NCBI RefSeq assembly: GCF_003944705.1
Contig: NZ_RWIS01000012.1
Location: forward strand, 62,001-126,000
Direction: 5' to 3'
Length of the DNA: 64,000 nucleotides
DNA from: Hymenobacter metallilatus
GTDB lineage: Bacteria; Bacteroidota; Bacteroidia; Cytophagales; Hymenobacteraceae
The position numbers were made by a program, and so were the translations under genes. Position 1 is the stretch's first letter; every line of letters begins with the position of its first letter. This document shows, piece after piece, positions 40,981 to 49,483 of this stretch. The notes below the pieces were generated by a model, which did not search any database, was not told where the DNA came from, and was given only the letters and a program-made list of their open reading frames with translations.

Positions 40981-42300
40981 CTCCGCCGCGGCCCGGTAGG
41001 CGGCCCGCAACGTGTCAATGGCCCGCTGGCGGGCAAACTTATGGTCTACGATAGGGGCAGGGTAAGTAGCGGTACCAAACTCGGGCACCCAGCGCTTCAC
41101 ATAGGTGTAGTCGGGGTCGTAGCTCTCCAGCTGGCTTTGAGGGCTGTACACACGGAACCAGGGCGCGGCTACTACGCCGATGCCGGCCATCCACTGCCAG
41201 TTGCCCACGTTCTGGCTCATATCGTAGTCGAGGAGCTTGTCGGCAAAGTACCGGTCGCCCCAGCGCCAGTCGATGAGCAGGTGCTTTACCAGAAAACCAG
41301 CCGCCGCAATGCGGGCCCGGTTGGGCAGGTAGCCGGTGGCATTTAACTCGCGCATGCCGGCATCTACCAGTGGGTAGCCGGTGCGGCCCTCGCACCAAGC
41401 GGTAAATTCTGCCTCATTGTTGCGGTAAGGTACCTGGCGCAGACGGGGCTCGAAGCTTTCGGTGGCCGTGATAGGGTAGTGCCAGAGCAGCATCATGAAA
41501 TAGTCGCGCCAGATGAGCTCGGCCAGCAGCTTGGGGTTGAGGGCCTGGGCCTGGCGCATGAGCTCCCGCACGCTCAGGGTGCCGAAGCGCAGGTGTACCG
41601 AGCGGCGCGTGCTGCTGTCCACGCGGCCGGGAGTATTGCGGGTGAGATGGTAGTTGCGCACCAGCGCCTCGGCCGGCAGTTCGTTGGCGGGCACCTCCTG
41701 GCGAAACTCCTCGAAGCCCATTGCGGCCAACGTGGGGCGGGCTGGGGCCTCCGGCAGCCGTGCCAGCCGCTCGGCAGTGAACAGCTCCTTCGACGGATGC
41801 GGCTGCAAATCCGAGTCTTGCAGCTTCTCCAGCCAGGCTTTGCGGTAGGAACCGAACGTACGCGCCGGCTTGCCGCTTTTACCCAGTAGCTCGTTTTTGG
41901 CAAAAATTACCTGGTCTTTCAGGGCCTGAAAGGTGGCGCTGTGCCGCTGGGCCAGTGCCGCCACGGCTGTGTCGCGCTCCGCGGCGTAGGGCTCGTAGTC
42001 CTCGTTGGTGTAGATGGCGGCTACTTCATACTGCGTCAGGAGTTGCTCGAAAACTCCCAGCGGCCGGCCGTAGAACGCCAGAAAATTGCCGCCGGCCTGC
42101 GCTGTTTCCTGCCCCAGCCGCTCTACCTGGTCGTAGATAAACGTAACGCGGGCGTCACGGCGGCTGGGTAGCAAATCCAGAATTTCCCGGTCATAAATAA
42201 ACAGTGGCACCACCGGGTAGCCGCTTTGCAAAGCCGCCGCTAGGCCGGCGTTATCGTGCAGGCGCAGGTCGCGCCGGTGCCAGAAGAGCGTGATTTTCAT
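40978..42300 (-). CDS. phrB: Cryptochrome/DNA photolyase family protein
   Basis: The 440-residue flavoprotein should repair UV-induced pyrimidine dimers using blue light. The N-terminal Rossmann domain starts MKITLFWHRRDLRLHDN and has VVPLFIYDREIL. The FAD domain shows RVDSSTRRSVHLRFGTLSVRE, LIWRDYFMMLLWHYP, GYPLVDAGMRELNATGYLPNRAR, DYDMSQNVGNWQWMAG and FRVYSPQSQLESYDPD, all conserved. It is most like class I CPD photolyases, but cryptochromes cannot be excluded from sequence alone. Length is normal. Confidence 0.93.
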   Translation of the reverse strand: MKITLFWHRRDLRLHDNAGLAAALQSGYPVVPLFIYDREILDLLPSRRDARVTFIYDQVERLGQETAQAGGNFLAFYGRPLGVFEQLLTQYEVAAIYTNEDYEPYAAERDTAVAALAQRHSATFQALKDQVIFAKNELLGKSGKPARTFGSYRKAWLEKLQDSDLQPHPSKELFTAERLARLPEAPARPTLAAMGFEEFRQEVPANELPAEALVRNYHLTRNTPGRVDSSTRRSVHLRFGTLSVRELMRQAQALNPKLLAELIWRDYFMMLLWHYPITATESFEPRLRQVPYRNNEAEFTAWCEGRTGYPLVDAGMRELNATGYLPNRARIAAAGFLVKHLLIDWRWGDRYFADKLLDYDMSQNVGNWQWMAGIGVVAAPWFRVYSPQSQLESYDPDYTYVKRWVPEFGTATYPAPIVDHKFARQRAIDTLRAAYRAAAE

Positions 42301-42309
42301 GGTATAGAA

Positions 42310-42392
42310 GTGAGAAGGGGGGACATGAGAAGTGAGACTACGTTCTGCTAGACTTTTCGTCGCCAGCAGATAGTCTCACTTATCACTTCTTA
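42310..42392. repeat. Hairpin between photolyase and SDR genes
   Basis: AGAAGTGAGACTACGTTCTGCTAG (about 42329-42352) pairs imperfectly with CAGCAGATAGTCTCACTTATCACTTCT (about 42364-42390), with GAAGTGAGAAG repeated on the left. A weak palindrome in the gap. Confidence 0.6.
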
Positions 42393-42404
42393 CGGTCTAA
42401 GAAC

Positions 42405-43118
42405 TCATTTCAACCGCCCCATACCCCCATCTACGGGCAGTACCTGGCCCGTGACGAAGGAGCCATGGTCGGAGAGGAGGAAAGAGGTCATGTAGGCCAA
42501 GTCCTGCGGCTCGCCGATGCGCTGGAGTGGGTGGCGCTTGGCACTGGCTTCGGCTTTTTCGGGGGTATTGAGCAGGGCGGCGGCCAGGGGCGTGTTGGTG
42601 AGGGATGGGGCCACGCAGTTTACCCGAACACCGCTGGCGGCGTACTCGGCAGCCAGGGCGCGGGTGAGGCCCTCCACGGCGGCTTTGGCGGTGGCAATAC
42701 TGGCGTGAAAGGCCATGCCCGTATCGGCCGCCACGGTGCTGAACAGCACCACCGACGCGCCGTTAGCTTTCTTCAGCCGCTTCATGCAGGCTTGCAGCAC
42801 CTGCACCGCGCCCAGCACATTCAGCTCCAAATCAGCCCGAAAGTCCTCCGCCGGAATCCGCTCAAAAGGCCGCAGCTTGATGGAGCCGGGGCAGTACACC
42901 ACGCCGTGCAGCACCTCCGGCAGGCCGTCGAGGACCGTGCCTACGGGCTGGGTTACGTCCAGCTCCACGAAGGTGGTGCCCAATTCGGCCAGCTCGGGCG
43001 AGTGGTGGCGGGAGGCGGTGAAGAGGTGGGCATTGAGCGTGTGCAGCAGCCGGGCCGTGGCCAGACCAATGCCCGAAGAAGCGCCCACAATAAGGATGTT
43101 CTTATCGGCGAATTCCAT
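42405..43118 (-). CDS. Short-chain dehydrogenase/reductase
   Basis: The frame is open far upstream, but the ATG at 43118 starts MEFADKNILIVGASSGIGLA, the NAD(P)-binding TGxxxGxG motif in the form VGASSGIG, so this start was used. The 237-residue enzyme has LDVTQP, the catalytic Ser in VVLFSTVAAD, and Ala-Lys in ASIATAKAAVEGLTR (the Tyr of the YxxxK motif is replaced: HASIATAKAA). The C-terminus FVTGQVLPVDGGMG is classic. Loss of the catalytic Tyr is notable and may change or reduce activity. The substrate is unknown. It is divergent from the RhuM-Fic gene. Confidence 0.88.
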   Translation of the reverse strand: MEFADKNILIVGASSGIGLATARLLHTLNAHLFTASRHHSPELAELGTTFVELDVTQPVGTVLDGLPEVLHGVVYCPGSIKLRPFERIPAEDFRADLELNVLGAVQVLQACMKRLKKANGASVVLFSTVAADTGMAFHASIATAKAAVEGLTRALAAEYAASGVRVNCVAPSLTNTPLAAALLNTPEKAEASAKRHPLQRIGEPQDLAYMTSFLLSDHGSFVTGQVLPVDGGMGRLK

Positions 43119-43277
43119 GCATGAGGTTGAGAGGTGAGCAGGTGGCATCACAACTGAACTTTGCCGGGAAAGTTTTGGGCATTGGGTTTCGTAGCCAGTT
43201 CCGAAGTCGGCTTGGCTTCCCGGGGCTGATTCTGCATATTGCTGAGTTGCTGCTCGTTTTACCCCGTTATTTCCTTT

Positions 43278-44330
43278 ATGGAGCCTACCCAGGATATTTT
43301 GCTTTATCAGTCCGCCAACGGCCATGCGCAGCTGGAAGTGCAGCTGCAAAACGAAACCCTCTGGCTCACCCAGGCCCAGATGGTGGCGCTGTTTGGTCGT
43401 GACCAAAGTGTAATCAGCCGCCACTTGCGCACAATTTTTCAAACAGGTGAGTTGGTCGAATCCGACTGCGTGCGAAGTGCTGTTGACTTTCCTGTTTTCG
43501 CGGCTGAGAAGCTGGAAACGACTTCTATGCAAAAAATGCATAGAAGTCCGGGAGGTAAGAAAAAGAAGGACGGCCGCCCGGCCGACTACTACAACCTCGA
43601 CGTTATCATCTCCGTGGGCTACCGCGTGAACTCCCGGCAGGGCACGCAGTTCCGGCAGTGGGCCACTGGGGTGCTGCGGCAGTATCTGGTGCAGGGCTAC
43701 GCGCTGAATGAGAAGCGCCTGCGCGAAGACGCCCGCCACTTCACAGAGTTAAAACGCCTATTGCGGCTGCAAGGCGAGCTACTCGAAAACCAGGAGCTAA
43801 CACCCGACCAGACCACCGCCCTGTTGCGCGTGCTCAGCGACTACGCCCGCGCCCTCGACGTGCTCGACCAGTACGACCATCAGCGCCTGCGCATTACCGG
43901 TACCACGCCCGATACGCCCTTCGAGCTAACCTACGAAGCCGCCCTGCAAGCCGTGGACGGCCTGCGCCGACAATTCGGCGGCAGCGTGCTGTTTGGGCGA
44001 GAAAAAGATGAGTCGTTTCAAAGCTCGGTACGCACCATTTACCAGAGCTTTGACGGCGTAGAACTGTACCCCAGCGCGGAAGAAAAGGCAGCCAACCTGC
44101 TCTATTTCGTGGTAAAGAACCACTCCTTCTCGGATGGGAACAAGCGCATTGCAGCCTTCCTGTTTGTGTGGTTCATGGACAAAAATCACTGCCTCTACAA
44201 ACCCGACGGCTCCCGCCGCCTTGCCGACAACGCCCTGGTAGCTCTCACCCTCCTTATTGCCGAGAGCAAGCCTGAGGATAAGGACGTGATGGTGAAGCTG
44301 GTCGTCAACCTCATCAACCAGGAAAACTGA
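43278..44330 (+). CDS. RhuM-Fic fusion protein (virulence RhuM family with Fic/Doc domain)
   Basis: The ATG at 43278 gives MEPTQDILLYQSANGHAQLEV; the 350-residue product is a two-part protein. Residues about 1-190 are the RhuM region (TLWLTQAQMVALFGRDQSVISRHLRTIF, then DYYNLDVIISVGYRVNSRQGTQFRQWATGVLRQYL), which includes a helix-turn-helix-like segment. Residues about 200-350 are a Fic/Doc-type domain with HSFSDGNKRIAAFLF (about 281-295), matching HxFxDGNKR. Fic domains transfer AMP or phosphate to proteins. No antitoxin gene is evident beside it. An 11-bp inverted repeat lies inside the gene at 43521-43547. Confidence 0.9.
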   Translation: MEPTQDILLYQSANGHAQLEVQLQNETLWLTQAQMVALFGRDQSVISRHLRTIFQTGELVESDCVRSAVDFPVFAAEKLETTSMQKMHRSPGGKKKKDGRPADYYNLDVIISVGYRVNSRQGTQFRQWATGVLRQYLVQGYALNEKRLREDARHFTELKRLLRLQGELLENQELTPDQTTALLRVLSDYARALDVLDQYDHQRLRITGTTPDTPFELTYEAALQAVDGLRRQFGGSVLFGREKDESFQSSVRTIYQSFDGVELYPSAEEKAANLLYFVVKNHSFSDGNKRIAAFLFVWFMDKNHCLYKPDGSRRLADNALVALTLLIAESKPEDKDVMVKLVVNLINQEN

Positions 44331-44332
44331 GT

Positions 44333-44487
44333 GTAGAGACGCGACACTTCGCGTCTTCCCGTTGAACAGCCTTGCCTGGACTTCCCTTCGTGCGACGCCG
44401 CTACTCCTGCCACCCTCCAGAAAAAGCCTAATCCGCTCTGCATAAACAACCTCAGCAACGATAAGACGCGAAGTGTCGCGTCTCTAC
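44333..44487. repeat. 25-bp perfect inverted repeats flanking 105 bp
   Basis: GTAGAGACGCGACACTTCGC with GTCTT (44333-44357) recurs inverted at 44463-44487. The 105 bp between has no gene. A shorter relative (GTGTAGAGGCGCAAAGCG) is at about 37511-37528. The layout resembles a small non-autonomous mobile element or an intergenic repeat. It starts 2 bp after the RhuM-Fic stop. Confidence 0.75.
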
Positions 44488-44626
44488 AACCGCCCTATCA
44501 TCAACTTTTTACAAACCTTGTTTTCTGCGAAAAAATATCTTTCAGCAAAAATTCGCTAACGAATCCCGCCCCGTTGCGTAGCTTGCACCGCCTCTCTGTT
44601 CCACTTTTCCTCTTCTCCTGAAACTG

Positions 44627-47600
44627 ATGAACATCCGCAAACTGCTGGTCGCCAACCGGGGCGAAATTGCCATTCGCGTGCTGCGTGCCGCCACCGAGTT
44701 GGGCATTCAAACGGTTGCCATCTACACCTACGAAGACCGGTATTCGCTGCACCGCTACAAAGCCGACGAAGCCTACCAAGTGGGCCGCGACGATGAGCCG
44801 CTCAAGCCCTACCTCGATATTGAAAGCATCATCCGTACGGCCAAGGAGAACGGGGCCGACGCCATTCACCCCGGTTACGGCTTCCTGAGCGAAAACGCCA
44901 CCCTGGCCCGGCGCTGCCGCGAGGAAGGCCTCATTTTCGTGGGGCCGCGCCCCGAGGTGATGGAAGCCCTCGGCGACAAGGTGGCCGCCAAGCGGGTGGC
45001 TGTGGAGTGCCAGGTGCCCATCATCGAGAGCAGTGAACAGGACCTGACCGACCTCAACGTGGCCCTGGAGGAAGCCCACCGCATCGGCTACCCCGTGATG
45101 CTGAAGGCGGCCAGTGGGGGCGGGGGGCGCGGTATGCGCGTAATTCGGGACGATGAGCAGCTGGAGCGCGGCTTTTTTGAGGCCCGCAATGAGGCCCTCA
45201 AAGCCTTCGGAGATGATACCGTGTTTCTGGAGAAGTTTGTGGAGCGGCCCAAGCACATTGAGGTGCAACTGGTGGCCGACAACCACGGCGGCCTCACCCA
45301 CCTGTATGAGCGGGACTGCTCGGTGCAGCGCCGTTACCAGAAAGTGGTGGAAGTAGCCCCGTCGCTGCACCTGCCTGACCACCTGCGCCACCTGCTGTAC
45401 GAGTACGCCCTGCGCCTGGGCCGGGCCGTGAACTACAACAACGTGGGCACCGTGGAATTCCTGGTGAACCCCGAGCAGGACCGCATCTACTTTATTGAGG
45501 TGAACCCGCGCATTCAGGTGGAGCACACCGTGACGGAGATGATAACCGGCGTGGACCTCATCAAAACCCAGCTGCATATTGCCGACGGCCGCCGCCTCCA
45601 AGACGCCGAAATCGGGCTGGGGCCGGATAGTACGCCGCTAAAGATGGGCTACGCCATCCAGTGCCGCATTACCACCGAGGACCCTGAGCAGGATTTCAAG
45701 CCCGACTATGGCACTATTACGGCCTACCGCTCGGCGGGCGGCTTCGGCATCCGGCTCGACCAGGGCTCGGTGTATACCGGGGTGAAGGTGTCGCCATTCT
45801 TTGACTCCCTTCTGGTGAAAGTGTCGGCCCACGCGCCCACGCTGGAAGGCGCAGCCCAGAAGATGGCCCGCACCCTCGACGAGTTCCGGGTGCGCGGGGT
45901 GAGCACCAACATTCAGTTTTTGCAGAACATCATTGCCCACCCGGTGTTCATGGCCGGCGAGGCCAACGTGGACTTCATCAAAGACCACCAGGAGCTGTTC
46001 AAGTTCAAGCCCCGCCAGGACCGGGCCACCAAGGTGCTCAGCTTCCTGGGCGACGTGATTGTGAACGGCAACCCCGACGTGCGCGGCCTCCTGGACCCCA
46101 AGCGGGAGCTGCGCAAGCCCCGCCTCCCGCACTTCGACCCCAGCACGCCCCCGCCGCCCGGCACCAAGGACAAACTTACCGAGCTGGGCCCCGACGAATT
46201 TGCCAAGTGGCTGCGCGCCGACCCGCAGATTCATTACACCGACACGACGCTGCGCGATGCCCACCAGAGCCTGCTGGCTACCCGCATGCGCACTTTTGAT
46301 ATGTTGAAGGTGGCCGAGCGGTACGCTCATCAGCACCCCCAAACTTTCTCGTTGGAATGCTGGGGTGGAGCTACGTTTGATGTGGCTTTGCGTTTCCTGC
46401 ACGAAGACCCTTGGGAGCGGCTGGCCAAGCTGCGGGCCGCCGTGCCCAATATTTTGCTGCAGATGCTGATTCGGGGGGCCAACGGCGTGGGCTACAAAGC
46501 CTACCCCGACAACCTGACGGAGCGGTTTGTGGAGCAGGCCGCCGAAACCGGCATCGACGTGTTCCGCATCTTCGACTCGCTGAATTGGATGAAGGGCATG
46601 GAGGCCTGCATCGGGTTCGTGCGTAACCGCACCGACCGGCTGGCCGAGGCCTGCATCTGCTACACCGGCGACATCCTGGACCCCAGGCGCAACCAGAAGT
46701 ACAACCTCAACTACTACCTGCGCCTGGCCCGGCAGATTGAGGATGCCGGGGCCCACATTCTGTGCATCAAGGACATGGCCGGGCTGCTCAAGCCCTACGC
46801 CGCCACTGAGCTGATAACCGCCCTGCGCGACACCATCAAGCTGCCCATTCACCTGCACACCCACGACACCAGCTCCCTGCAGCCCGCTACCTACCTGAAG
46901 GCCGTGGAAGCCGGCGTGGACGTAATTGACGTGGCCCTGGGTGCCCTGTCGGGCCTTACATCCCAGCCCAACTTCAACGCCGTGGTAGAGATGCTGCGCG
47001 GGCAGGAGCGCCACCGGGAGTTCAACCAGGAGTCGCTTAACGAGTTCAGCAACTACTGGGAAACCGTGCGCGAGTATTACTACCCCTTCGAGTCGGGGCT
47101 GAAGGCGGGCACCTCGGAGGTGTTCCAGCACGAAATTCCGGGCGGGCAGTACTCCAACCTGCGGCCCCAGGCGGCTTCGCTGGGCCTGCTGGATAAGTTT
47201 GAAACTGTGAAAACCACCTTTGCCGAGGTCAACCAGCTGTTCGGAGATATTGTGAAGGTGACGCCCTCGTCGAAAGTGGTGGGGGACATGGCCCTGTTCC
47301 TGGTCAGCAACAACCTCACCACCCGCGACGTGCTGGAGAAGGGCCACACGCTCAACTTCCCCGAGTCGGTGCGGGAGCTGTTCCGCGGCGACATCGGGCA
47401 GCCCGAAGGCGGCTGGCCCCGGGAGGTACAGCAGGTGATTCTCAAGGACGAGCAGCCCTTTACCGACCGGCCCAACGAGCACTTGGCTCCCGTTGATTTC
47501 GAGGCCGAAGAAGGGAAATTCGAGCAGAAATTCGGGCGCCGCGGCAAGTTCACCGACGTGCTGTCGTGGCTGCTGTACCCCAAGGTGTTCGAGCAGTACT

Positions 47601-48076
47601 GGCAGCACCGCGAAGAGTACGGCGACGTAGCGGTGGTGCCTACGCGGGTGTTCTACTACGGCCTGCAGCCTGGCGAGGAAACCATCATCGACATTGCCCG
47701 GGGCAAGAGCATCATTGTGGGCCTGCAGAGCATCGGGCCGGTAAACGAAGATGGCTGCCGCACCATCTTCTTCACTCTCAACGGACAGACCCGCAACCTG
47801 GAAATCCGCGACACGTCGGTAGAAGTGAAGCGGGTGCTCAACCCCAAAGCCGACAAAAGCAACCCCCGCCAACTGGGCGCTCCGCTCCAGGGTATGCTCT
47901 CGAAAGTGCTGGTAGAAAGCGGCCAGCAGGTGCGCAAAAACGAGCCGCTGTTCATCATTGAGGCCATGAAGATGGAAACCACCATCACCGCCCCCGACGA
48001 TACCACCGTGCAGGCCGTAAGTCTGGGCGAAGGCAGCTTGGTAAACGCCGATGATCTGGTGCTCACCCTGAGCTGA
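44627..48076 (+). CDS. pyc: Pyruvate carboxylase
   Basis: The 1149-residue single-chain enzyme carboxylates pyruvate to oxaloacetate to refill the TCA cycle. The biotin carboxylase part (about 1-450) has KLLVANRGEIAIRV, HPGYGFLSENA, the ATP-grasp KAASGGGGRGMRV and EVNPRIQVEHTVTE. The carboxyltransferase (about 530-800) has TDTTLRDAHQSLLATRMRT, ECWGGATFDVALRFL and the metal-binding LHTHDTSS. The biotin carrier domain ends the protein with the biotinylated Lys in IIEAMKMETT (about 1111). Full length and order match bacterial PYC. A TATCTTTC lies near 44536 as a possible promoter. Confidence 0.98.
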   Translation: MNIRKLLVANRGEIAIRVLRAATELGIQTVAIYTYEDRYSLHRYKADEAYQVGRDDEPLKPYLDIESIIRTAKENGADAIHPGYGFLSENATLARRCREEGLIFVGPRPEVMEALGDKVAAKRVAVECQVPIIESSEQDLTDLNVALEEAHRIGYPVMLKAASGGGGRGMRVIRDDEQLERGFFEARNEALKAFGDDTVFLEKFVERPKHIEVQLVADNHGGLTHLYERDCSVQRRYQKVVEVAPSLHLPDHLRHLLYEYALRLGRAVNYNNVGTVEFLVNPEQDRIYFIEVNPRIQVEHTVTEMITGVDLIKTQLHIADGRRLQDAEIGLGPDSTPLKMGYAIQCRITTEDPEQDFKPDYGTITAYRSAGGFGIRLDQGSVYTGVKVSPFFDSLLVKVSAHAPTLEGAAQKMARTLDEFRVRGVSTNIQFLQNIIAHPVFMAGEANVDFIKDHQELFKFKPRQDRATKVLSFLGDVIVNGNPDVRGLLDPKRELRKPRLPHFDPSTPPPPGTKDKLTELGPDEFAKWLRADPQIHYTDTTLRDAHQSLLATRMRTFDMLKVAERYAHQHPQTFSLECWGGATFDVALRFLHEDPWERLAKLRAAVPNILLQMLIRGANGVGYKAYPDNLTERFVEQAAETGIDVFRIFDSLNWMKGMEACIGFVRNRTDRLAEACICYTGDILDPRRNQKYNLNYYLRLARQIEDAGAHILCIKDMAGLLKPYAATELITALRDTIKLPIHLHTHDTSSLQPATYLKAVEAGVDVIDVALGALSGLTSQPNFNAVVEMLRGQERHREFNQESLNEFSNYWETVREYYYPFESGLKAGTSEVFQHEIPGGQYSNLRPQAASLGLLDKFETVKTTFAEVNQLFGDIVKVTPSSKVVGDMALFLVSNNLTTRDVLEKGHTLNFPESVRELFRGDIGQPEGGWPREVQQVILKDEQPFTDRPNEHLAPVDFEAEEGKFEQKFGRRGKFTDVLSWLLYPKVFEQYWQHREEYGDVAVVPTRVFYYGLQPGEETIIDIARGKSIIVGLQSIGPVNEDGCRTIFFTLNGQTRNLEIRDTSVEVKRVLNPKADKSNPRQLGAPLQGMLSKVLVESGQQVRKNEPLFIIEAMKMETTITAPDDTTVQAVSLGEGSLVNADDLVLTLS

Positions 48077-48131
48077 CACTACTGAATTCTGACCGGAAAG
48101 TGATAGTTTAGATCAGAAACTACTTTTTCTT

Positions 48132-48866
48132 GTGATGACTATTCGTATTTCGTTGAGTGGGCTAGCTATCCTGCTGGCCGCTACAGCCCAAGCTCAGCAG
48201 GCACCTATCGGACAGGTGGGGGCCGCTGCGCAGGCAAATCTGGATGCGCTTACCACTGGCGCCGCCACCGTGGTGCCACGGAGTGGGGCCTACGGCACCA
48301 TTGGTTCGCCCTACCTGGATAAACGCTGGCTGCCGGGCCGCCTGCAAATGACCAACGGAGTACCTATGGCGCCGGTGCCGCTTAAATACGATGTGCTGAA
48401 CCATCGGCTAATGATGCTGCCGCTGAACCGTCGGGACTCGCTGCTGCTGGACGACCGGAAACTGGCCAGCTTCCAGCTGGAGGAACCTGCCATAAACGCT
48501 ACCGGAATACGGTTGCGCACGTTTCGGCGGTTTCTGGAAGCACCGGAGGCCGCCCTCCGCTCAGAATATGTGGAGGTGCTGCACAGTGGCAAGTACACCT
48601 TGCTTAAGCGCCACATCAAGCAGCTGCGCAAGGCCAATTACCAGGGCCCGTATAGCAGTGGCGAGCAATATGACCAGATTGATGACAAGAGCAACTATTT
48701 CCTGCTGCGTCCGGATGCACGACTGGTGCCGGTGAAGCTGACGCTGAAAGCTATGCAGGCAGCCGCCCCCGAGCTGGCTCAGGCATTGAAAGCGGCTCCG
48801 GGTGCAAGCTCAGCTAAGGCAGAAGAAGAATGGGTGGCTGTATTGGCCACCGTCGACGCGAAATAG
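48132..48866 (+). CDS. Secreted protein of unknown function
   Basis: The 244-residue product has a signal peptide (LSGLAILLAATAQAQQ). The mature region contains YDVLNHRLMMLPLNRRDSLLLDDRKLASFQLE, an iron- or ligand-free beta pattern common to an uncharacterised Bacteroidota secreted group, followed by LHSGKYTLLKRHIKQLRKANYQGPYSSGEQYDQIDDKSNYFLLRPD, which resembles sequence often found in these proteins. I cannot name a function. A second ATG three bases downstream is also possible. The gene follows pyc by 55 bp and ends at a terminator. Confidence 0.75.
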   Translation: MMTIRISLSGLAILLAATAQAQQAPIGQVGAAAQANLDALTTGAATVVPRSGAYGTIGSPYLDKRWLPGRLQMTNGVPMAPVPLKYDVLNHRLMMLPLNRRDSLLLDDRKLASFQLEEPAINATGIRLRTFRRFLEAPEAALRSEYVEVLHSGKYTLLKRHIKQLRKANYQGPYSSGEQYDQIDDKSNYFLLRPDARLVPVKLTLKAMQAAAPELAQALKAAPGASSAKAEEEWVAVLATVDAK

Positions 48867-48885
48867 ACAACTCCCTTGCACAAGC

Positions 48886-48928
48886 CAGGGGCCGTTTCTC
48901 TTTGAGGGAAGCGGCCCCTGATCTTTTT
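48886..48928. terminator. Intrinsic terminator
   Basis: CAGGGGCCG (48886-48894) pairs with CGGCCCCTG (48912-48920), followed by ATCTTTTT. It lies between the secreted-protein gene and the convergent META-domain gene. Confidence 0.85.
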
Positions 48929-48936
48929 CTGGCAAG

Positions 48937-49383
48937 CTAGCGGCTGCGGTGCAGCTCGGCAGCAGGAGTAGTGCCCGTTTCCGAATACAAGCGTAGCGTG
49001 TCGCCGCTGATGCGGTAGGTCCGGGTAGCCTGCAACGCACCCATAAAACCGGATTCGGTGGCCAGATCGGGGCAGGCCATTTTGGTGCTTAATAGTGGTC
49101 CAAAGCGCAGCTGATTAGGAGCCGCTACTTCAGCGGGCCCCCGAAACCGGTTGCAACCACCCAGTCCCTCTGCCTGGGCCTCCGTGGCAGAAAGCTGTAG
49201 GTAGGGCTGCTGAGTAGCAGAGGGCGCAACTGGCTGACTGTTGAGCGAGTGGAGCACCCATTTGGTTGCCCGGAGCTCGGCGGCTGGAGTAGCAGGCGCT
49301 GCTGCTGTTCCGGAATTTTCGGTAGTAGGAGCGGTGGTTTGGCAGGCGGCCAAACCCAGGAGTACGGCAAATATGGAGCGCAT
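48937..49383 (-). CDS. META-domain (HslJ-like) lipoprotein
   Basis: The 148-residue protein has a short lipoprotein signal (IFAVLLGLAAC, Cys about 14) and an Ala/Thr/Pro-rich linker. The META domain starts at TKWVLHSLNSQPV and has YLQLSATEAQAEGLGGCNRFRG (the conserved G-x-x-GCNxF motif), LRFGPLLSTKMACP and the final DTLRLYSE. This domain is found in E. coli HslJ and many lipoproteins; its biochemical role is not clear. The gene is divergent from the M28 peptidase gene, with a hairpin in the shared upstream region. Confidence 0.88.
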   Translation of the reverse strand: MRSIFAVLLGLAACQTTAPTTENSGTAAAPATPAAELRATKWVLHSLNSQPVAPSATQQPYLQLSATEAQAEGLGGCNRFRGPAEVAAPNQLRFGPLLSTKMACPDLATESGFMGALQATRTYRISGDTLRLYSETGTTPAAELHRSR

Positions 49384-49410
49384 AGGACGTGCGAAAAGTA
49401 ATAAACAGAA

Positions 49411-49430
49411 GCACCTGCGAAAACAGGTGC
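49411..49430. promoter_or_regulatory. Small hairpin in divergent META/M28 upstream region
   Basis: GCACCTG (49411-49417) and CAGGTGC (49424-49430) form a 7-bp stem around CGAAAA. It lies 28 bp upstream of the META gene start and 53 bp upstream of the M28 start. Confidence 0.4.
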
Positions 49431-49483
49431 CGAATGGGCACGCAAATTGTACCGCGTACAGAACAAAATGGTTATTTTGCGGT

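Noticed and set aside
43119..43739. Upstream extension of the SDR reading frame to 444 codons
   Set aside because: The extra 207 codons have no homology features and run through the divergent RhuM-Fic gene; the SDR NAD-binding motif starts right after the ATG at 43118.
45638..48079. Very long open frame (813 codons) antisense to pyruvate carboxylase
   Set aside because: It is the mirror of a high-GC coding sequence; its composition (His, Gly, Val, Gln-rich with no motif) is that of a reverse-strand shadow, and pyc on the other strand is certain.
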